Positions 60,347-64,000 of a DNA stretch of 64,000 bases are shown one piece after another. The notes under the pieces are model-generated. The model was not told the DNA's origin, searched no databases, and worked only from the letters and a program-made list of their open reading frames with translations. The stretch comes from Proteobacteria bacterium SG_bin9. GTDB taxonomy: Bacteria > Pseudomonadota > Alphaproteobacteria > Rhizobiales > Xanthobacteraceae. Made by a program: the position numbers and the translations under genes. Location: contig LWDM01000026.1 in NCBI GenBank assembly GCA_002083525.1, positions 176,340-240,339 of the forward strand, in the 5' to 3' direction. Numbering within the stretch: the stretch's first letter is position 1; every line of letters starts with the position of its first letter.

Positions 60347-61482
60347 ATCACCTCGATGTCGGCCTGGATCGCACCAGCGGCCTTGATTGCCTGCAGGATC
60401 GCGATGAGATCGCGCGGGCCGATACCGAGGCCGTTCAAGCCGTCGACGAGCTGCTGCAGCGAGACGCCGTCTTTCACCAGCGCGAGCTTTTTGCCGTCTT
60501 CCTGCACGCCGACGCGCGTGCGGGGCGTGACCACGGTCTGTCCGCGTGAGAACGGCTGCGGCTGACTGACCTGCGGACTTTCCGAAATCGAAACCGTAAG
60601 ATTACCTTGCGCGACGGCGACCGTTGCGACACGCACGTCGCGTCCCATCACGATGATGCCGGAGCGCTCGTCGATAATGATCTTCGCCGACAGATCCGGT
60701 TCGACCTGCAGCTGTTCGATCTCGGTAAGCAATGCAACGACGTTGCCCTTGAACTCGGCCGGAATGCTGAGCTGCACCGTCGAGGGATCGACCGGCTCGG
60801 CGGTCTTGGTGCCGAGGAAGTCGTTGACCGCAGCGGCGATGCGCTTCGCCGTGGTGAAGTCGGCATTGCGGAGCGCGAGGCGCACGTTCGGCAGACGGTT
60901 CAGCGCGAACTCGATCTCGCGTTCGATGATCGCGCCGTTGGCGATGCGGCCGACCGTCGGCACGCCGCGGGTGATCTTCGCCGCGTCGCCTTCGGCCTGG
61001 AAGCCGCCGATGGCGAGCGAGCCCTGCGCGACCGCGTAGACGTTGCCGTCGGCGCCGAGGAGCGGGGTGACGAGCAGGGTGCCGCCTTGCAGGTTCTTGG
61101 CATCGCCCATCGCCGACACGGTCACGTCCATGCGCGTGCCCTGGGTCGAGAACGCGGGCAGGTTGCCCGTGACCATCACGGCCGCGACGTTACCGGTACG
61201 TATGGTGGCGCCGCGGATATTGACGCCCATGCGCTCCAGCATCGCCTGCAGCGACTGCTTGGTGAAAGGAATGTTGTTGAGGGTGTCGCCGGTGCCGTTG
61301 AGGCCGACCACGAGGCCATAGCCGATCAACTGGTTCTGGCGCACGCCTTCGATGTTCGCGAGATCCTTGATCCGCGACGTCGCCTGCGCCGAAACGGCGC
61401 CAAACGCGAGCAGCACCAGCGCGGCGCCGGCGATCCGGGCGACGCGTGCACACCACGCACGATAGATAACTGAAACTGGCAT
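60343..61482 (-). CDS. flgI: Flagellar P-ring protein FlgI
   Basis: 379 residues from the ATG at 61482, preceded by GGGGAG. A signal peptide (~1-35, ending SAQA) leads to the classic SRIKDLANIEGVRQNQLIGYGLVVGLNGTGD, and to VTPRTRVGVQEDGKKL and ALKAAGAIQADIEVM-type C-terminus. It forms the periplasmic P ring around the rod. It heads a four-gene unit (flgI, flgJ, FlgN-like, FlaG-like) and diverges from fliX, as in Caulobacter. The frame continues upstream but the extension is not family-like. Confidence 0.95.
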   Translation of the reverse strand: MPVSVIYRAWCARVARIAGAALVLLAFGAVSAQATSRIKDLANIEGVRQNQLIGYGLVVGLNGTGDTLNNIPFTKQSLQAMLERMGVNIRGATIRTGNVAAVMVTGNLPAFSTQGTRMDVTVSAMGDAKNLQGGTLLVTPLLGADGNVYAVAQGSLAIGGFQAEGDAAKITRGVPTVGRIANGAIIEREIEFALNRLPNVRLALRNADFTTAKRIAAAVNDFLGTKTAEPVDPSTVQLSIPAEFKGNVVALLTEIEQLQVEPDLSAKIIIDERSGIIVMGRDVRVATVAVAQGNLTVSISESPQVSQPQPFSRGQTVVTPRTRVGVQEDGKKLALVKDGVSLQQLVDGLNGLGIGPRDLIAILQAIKAAGAIQADIEVM

Positions 61483-61789
61483 CTCTGCTCCCCGCGAGGC
61501 CGTCGTCCGATCGCGCCTCATGCTCCCCATGCGGCTCGATCGGAGAGGACTATGCGAAGGCCATGCCAGCACGTGCGCGGAATCAAATGCTTGAAGCGAT
61601 TGCGAAAATTGAATCGGCCCGCAACGAGCTCGCGTCGCGCACTCCGCCGAACTTGCCGCATCCGGCAGAAATTGCCGGGCTGTTTACGCTTCATTAACCA
61701 TAAAAGTGGAGGTTCCTGTGTAAGGGCAGGTTCAGATCGCGACGCTAGCGTCTTTGCAAATCGGCACAGCTGCCCTGGCGAGAACCACC
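61483..61789. promoter_or_regulatory. 307-base divergent flgI/fliX region
   Basis: No gene. At 61683-61698 TTTA-N7-TTAAC is one mismatch from a full CtrA site. A perfect 12-bp palindrome GACGCTAGCGTC lies at 61741-61752, 38 bases before fliX. No sigma-54 consensus was found. CtrA control of fliX is known in Caulobacter; here it is inferred. Confidence 0.45.
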
Positions 61790-62203
61790 ATGCGCATCTA
61801 CGGACCGAACGGCACGACGATCGGATCGACCAACAACAGCCGCAGAACCGGCTCGACCGGCTTCTCGCTGCCCGATCTCGCGTCGACCGCCGAGACTCGC
61901 ACCGCCGGGCCGCCGCGCGCCGCCGGCACCATCGACGCGCTGCTCGCGATGCAGAGCGTGGATGAAGATCCGGCGCAACGCCGCCAACGTTCGGTGAAGC
62001 GGGGACGCACCGCGCTCGACGTGCTCGACGATCTCAAGATCGGACTGCTCGCGGGCTCGCTCGACACCTCGACCGTGCAGCGCCTGCGTGACGCCGCCGC
62101 CGATCTCAAGTCTTCGTCCGGCGATCCGGGCCTCGACCAGGTGCTCGCCGAGATCGAGCTGCGCGTCGAGGTCGAACTCGCGAAAGCGACCGGCCGCCCG
62201 TAA
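61790..62203 (+). CDS. fliX: Flagellar assembly regulator FliX
   Basis: 137 residues from the ATG at 61790. Disordered N-terminus (MRIYGPNGTTIGSTNNSRRTGSTGFSL) and a helical C-terminal half (ALDVLDDLKIGLLAGSLDTSTVQRLRDAAADLKS... LAEIELRVEVELAKA) match FliX. FliX couples early basal-body assembly to the sigma-54 activator FlbD. The sigma-54 promoter of flgE is therefore a likely downstream target. Divergent from flgI as in Caulobacter. It converges with the HxlR gene 13 bases away. Confidence 0.9.
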   Translation: MRIYGPNGTTIGSTNNSRRTGSTGFSLPDLASTAETRTAGPPRAAGTIDALLAMQSVDEDPAQRRQRSVKRGRTALDVLDDLKIGLLAGSLDTSTVQRLRDAAADLKSSSGDPGLDQVLAEIELRVEVELAKATGRP

Positions 62204-62216
62204 GCCGCACGCCGCG

Positions 62217-62597
62217 TCACGCCACGCGCGCGGTCTTCTCCATCGATTGATCGTAGCGCCGCTGCGCCGCCAGCACTTCCTTCACATTGCCTTCCGCCCA
62301 GAGCCGCAGCGGATCGACCGCTTGCGCCAGCGTGCGCCCGAGCGGCGTGATCGAATACTCGACCGTCACCGGCACGGTCGCGATCGCGCGCCGCTTCACG
62401 AGGCCGTCGCGCTCGAGACTCTTCAGAGTCTGCGACAGCATCTTCTGCGAGATGCCCTTGATGGTCCGCCGCAGCTGATTGAAGCGTGTCGGCTGCTCGG
62501 CGAGCAGCCCGAGAATGAGCACGGCCCACTTGTCGCCGACCCGGTCGAGGATCAGGCGGGTGGGGCAACGGTCCGAATACGTATCGCCGGGCTGCAT
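62217..62597 (-). CDS. HxlR-family transcriptional regulator
   Basis: 126 residues from the ATG at 62597, with GGAG 8 bases upstream. The conserved CPTRLILDRVGDKWAVLILGLLAEQPTRFNQLRRTIKGISQKMLSQTLKSLERDGLV is a winged helix of the HxlR/DUF24 type, with the family's early Cys (a redox or electrophile sensor in some members). It is divergent from an NAD(P)-binding oxidoreductase gene, a common regulator-target pair. An inverted repeat at 62660-62691 lies between them. The likely role is repression of the neighbour under non-stress conditions. Confidence 0.9.
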   Translation of the reverse strand: MQPGDTYSDRCPTRLILDRVGDKWAVLILGLLAEQPTRFNQLRRTIKGISQKMLSQTLKSLERDGLVKRRAIATVPVTVEYSITPLGRTLAQAVDPLRLWAEGNVKEVLAAQRRYDQSMEKTARVA

Positions 62598-62659
62598 TTC
62601 GGTTACTCCAGGGTGATCTGGTCTTGGCAAAGTGCCTTCTTTCTAGTCCGCTCACTTTC

Positions 62660-62691
62660 AAATATCTAGTCACCTTCAGTGACCCATATTT
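62660..62691. promoter_or_regulatory. Candidate HxlR operator
   Basis: AAATAT (62660-62665) and GTCAC face GTGAC and ATATTT (62686-62691) around a CTTCA spacer, an imperfect dyad with one extra base in the left arm. It lies between the divergent regulator and its probable target. TCTAGTC occurs at 62642 and 62665. Confidence 0.5.
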
Positions 62692-62709
62692 AACATGTGA
62701 GGGATTCCC

Positions 62710-63321
62710 ATGAATATCGCCGTTATCGGGGCGACCGGCAATGCCGGATCGCGAATCGTCGACGAATTGCTGCGCCGCAATCACACCGTCACCGGCATCG
62801 CCCGTAACCCTTCCAGCCTGAACGGCCGCGCCGGCGTCACCCCAAAAAAAGGCGACGTGTTCGATCGCCCCGGTTTGGCGAAGCTGATCGAAGGTCACGA
62901 TGCCGTGGTCAGCGCGGTTCACTTCCTGGCGAGCGATCCGGCGCTTCTGATTGCTGCCGTCAAGGACGCGAAAGCGGCGCGCTATCTCGTGGTCGGCGGC
63001 GCCGGCAGCCTCGAGGTCGCGCCCGGCGTCACGCTCGTCTCCACCCCGAACTTCCCGGCTCAGTACAAGGCCGAGGCCGAAAAGGGAGGGGTGTTTCTCG
63101 GCCTTTTGCAGCAGGAAACGGTGCTGAACTGGACGTTTCTGTCCCCGTCCGCCCTGCTGATTCCGGGGGATCGGACCGGCACATTCCGGCTTGGAACCGA
63201 CCAGCTCCTGACCGCCGCCGACGGCAAAAGCTCGATCTCGCTGGAGGACTACGCGGTCGCTCTCGTCGACGAGATCGAGAAACCGGCCCATATCCGCCGC
63301 CGCTTCACGGTGGGGTACTAA
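62710..63321 (+). CDS. NAD(P)-dependent oxidoreductase (NmrA/YwnB-like, NAD(P)H-binding)
   Basis: 203 residues; GAGGGA precedes the ATG. The N-terminal MNIAVIGATGNAGSRIVDELLRRNHTVTGIARN is a Rossmann motif of atypical short-chain dehydrogenases. There is no YxxxK triad, so it may sense or reduce quinones or aldehydes. It ends with ISLEDYAVALVDEIEKPAHIRRRFTVGY, the common C-terminus of the YwnB-like family. Divergent HxlR regulator suggests induction by electrophile or oxidative stress. Not flagellar; the pair separates fliX from dksA. Confidence 0.87.
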   Translation: MNIAVIGATGNAGSRIVDELLRRNHTVTGIARNPSSLNGRAGVTPKKGDVFDRPGLAKLIEGHDAVVSAVHFLASDPALLIAAVKDAKAARYLVVGGAGSLEVAPGVTLVSTPNFPAQYKAEAEKGGVFLGLLQQETVLNWTFLSPSALLIPGDRTGTFRLGTDQLLTAADGKSSISLEDYAVALVDEIEKPAHIRRRFTVGY

Positions 63322-63452
63322 GCCCTTGAACGGGCTGGGGGCAGCGGGTCCACAGGCGGTATGGGCGATATTGTTTGTCACAGGGCACCGCTATATAAGG
63401 CGGCCCGCGGCCGGGGCATTTCCGGCCGACTGCGACAGATGACGGACCGCAC

Positions 63453-63863
63453 TTGGAAAAGCTCAAGAACTACCGCCCCACGGAGAAAGAGCCTTTCATG
63501 AACGAGCGGCAGCGCGAATATTTTCGCGCCAAGCTCATGGCCTGGAAGGACGACATCCTCCGCGAATCGAAGACCACGCTGCAGCAGCTTCAGGAAGAGA
63601 ACGTCAATCATCCTGATCTCGCCGACCGCGCCTCCTCGGAGACGGATCGTGCGATCGAGCTGCGGGCCCGCGACCGCCAGCGCAAGCTGATCTCGAAGAT
63701 CGACGCTGCGCTTCAGCGCATCGAGGACAACACCTACGGCTACTGCGAGGAGACGGGCGACCCGATCGCGCTCAAACGTCTCGAAGCGCGGCCGATCGCG
63801 ACGCTCTCGGTCGAAGCGCAGGAGCGCCACGAGAAACGCGAGAAGGTGTACCGGGACGAGTAA
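63453..63863 (+). CDS. dksA: RNA polymerase-binding protein DksA
   Basis: 136 residues from TTG at 63453. The N-terminal NYRPTEKEPFMNERQREYFRAKL is conserved in alphaproteobacterial DksA, so this non-ATG start is preferred over the ATG at 63498. The coiled-coil tip carries DxxDxA in HPDLADRASSETDRA. Of the four zinc Cys of E. coli DksA only one remains (YGYCEETGDPI), the low-Cys form usual in this class. DksA works with ppGpp to reset transcription at rRNA and amino acid genes. A terminator follows directly. Confidence 0.92.
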   Translation: MEKLKNYRPTEKEPFMNERQREYFRAKLMAWKDDILRESKTTLQQLQEENVNHPDLADRASSETDRAIELRARDRQRKLISKIDAALQRIEDNTYGYCEETGDPIALKRLEARPIATLSVEAQERHEKREKVYRDE

Positions 63864-63864
63864 A

Positions 63865-63888
63865 GCGGGGCGCATGCGCCCCGTTTTT
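63865..63888 (+). terminator. Rho-independent terminator after dksA
   Basis: CGGGGCGC (63866-63873) with GCGCCCCG (63876-63883), a palindromic GC stem, then TTTTT. Confidence 0.92.
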
Positions 63889-63976
63889 GTTTTGTGGCCT
63901 GCTCGCTGTGCGAGGATGTGAGGGGCTGTGCGTGCGGGTGGCTTCACGGTGCTCTCCTCAAATGCTGCGTCACCAT

Positions 63977-64000
63977 TTTCATCGTCATTCCGGGGCGCGC
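63977..64000. repeat. Start of a dispersed palindromic repeat, cut by the window end
   Basis: The window ends in TCATTCCGGGGCGCGC, a sequence that I recall opening common REP-like palindromes of Bradyrhizobium-type genomes. The second arm lies outside the window, so this is tentative. Nothing else is recognised in 63889-63976. Confidence 0.3.

Noticed and set aside
1..64000. tRNA, rRNA, insertion sequences, prophage and known defence islands
   Set aside because: No cloverleaf, rRNA, transposase, integrase or recognisable defence operon was found by reading both strands. The WD40-caspase stands alone among metabolic genes.

Overview
The window is about 62-65% GC and carries rhizobial hallmarks: FlbT/FlaF/FliX flagellar regulators, very large flagellins, a Rhodobacter-type PmtA, a growth-pole-ring-like giant coiled-coil protein, GnnA/GnnB-like 3-aminosugar enzymes and dispersed palindromes typical of Rhizobiales. 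It is best read as the chromosome of an alphaproteobacterium of the Bradyrhizobium/Rhodopseudomonas/Afipia group (Nitrobacteraceae). The genus cannot be fixed from sequence reading alone. No rRNA, tRNA, CRISPR array, integrase or transposase was seen.

Layout. (1) 1-6152: nucleotide-sugar genes on the + strand (truncated UDP-sugar dehydrogenase, UDP-glucuronate-epimerase-like protein, ManC, a transaldolase, then a Gfo/Idh/MocA oxidoreductase and DegT aminotransferase that look like GnnA/GnnB of diaminoglucose lipid A synthesis). (2) 6191-13434: two tandem palindromic repeats, murJ, an orphan form-II CoxL-like molybdoenzyme subunit, two c-type cytochrome genes, a DMT exporter and a lone Lrp/AsnC ligand-binding domain. 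(3) 13586-24716: metabolism and envelope genes (thiD, pmtA, LpxH-like phosphoesterase, GT4 glycosyltransferase, threonine dehydratase, MFS transporter, dipeptide epimerase, and a MlaE-F-D lipid importer with STAS fused to the permease). (4) 24814-30867: a 1619-residue protein resembling the growth pole ring protein (GPR/RgsE), divergent from an Hpt protein and a [2Fe-2S] ferredoxin, with CtrA-type boxes between them. (5) 30868-45415: mixed housekeeping and accessory genes. The most striking is a predicted exported WD40-caspase protein with an EF-hand-like loop.

(6) 45480-63863: a flagellar region. A textbook sigma-54 promoter precedes flgE-flgK-flgL. Three large flagellin genes follow in tandem, then flbT, flaF and a small unknown gene. 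The opposite strand carries flgI-flgJ-FlgN-like-FlaG-like genes, divergent from fliX. An HxlR/NAD(P)-binding pair lies between fliX and dksA. The first flagellin gene has an in-frame amber codon at codon 12 but is otherwise intact for about 650 codons. The second and third carry phased TTAA-N7-TTAA-N7-TTAA arrays (CtrA-like) that the first lacks. FlgE and the flagellins share the same roughly 90-residue surface module (DUF1522-like), duplicated in each. Together these suggest a cell-cycle-linked (CtrA, then FliX/FlbD-sigma54, then FlbT/FlaF) hierarchy for a thick subpolar flagellum whose hook and filament share an ornamental domain.
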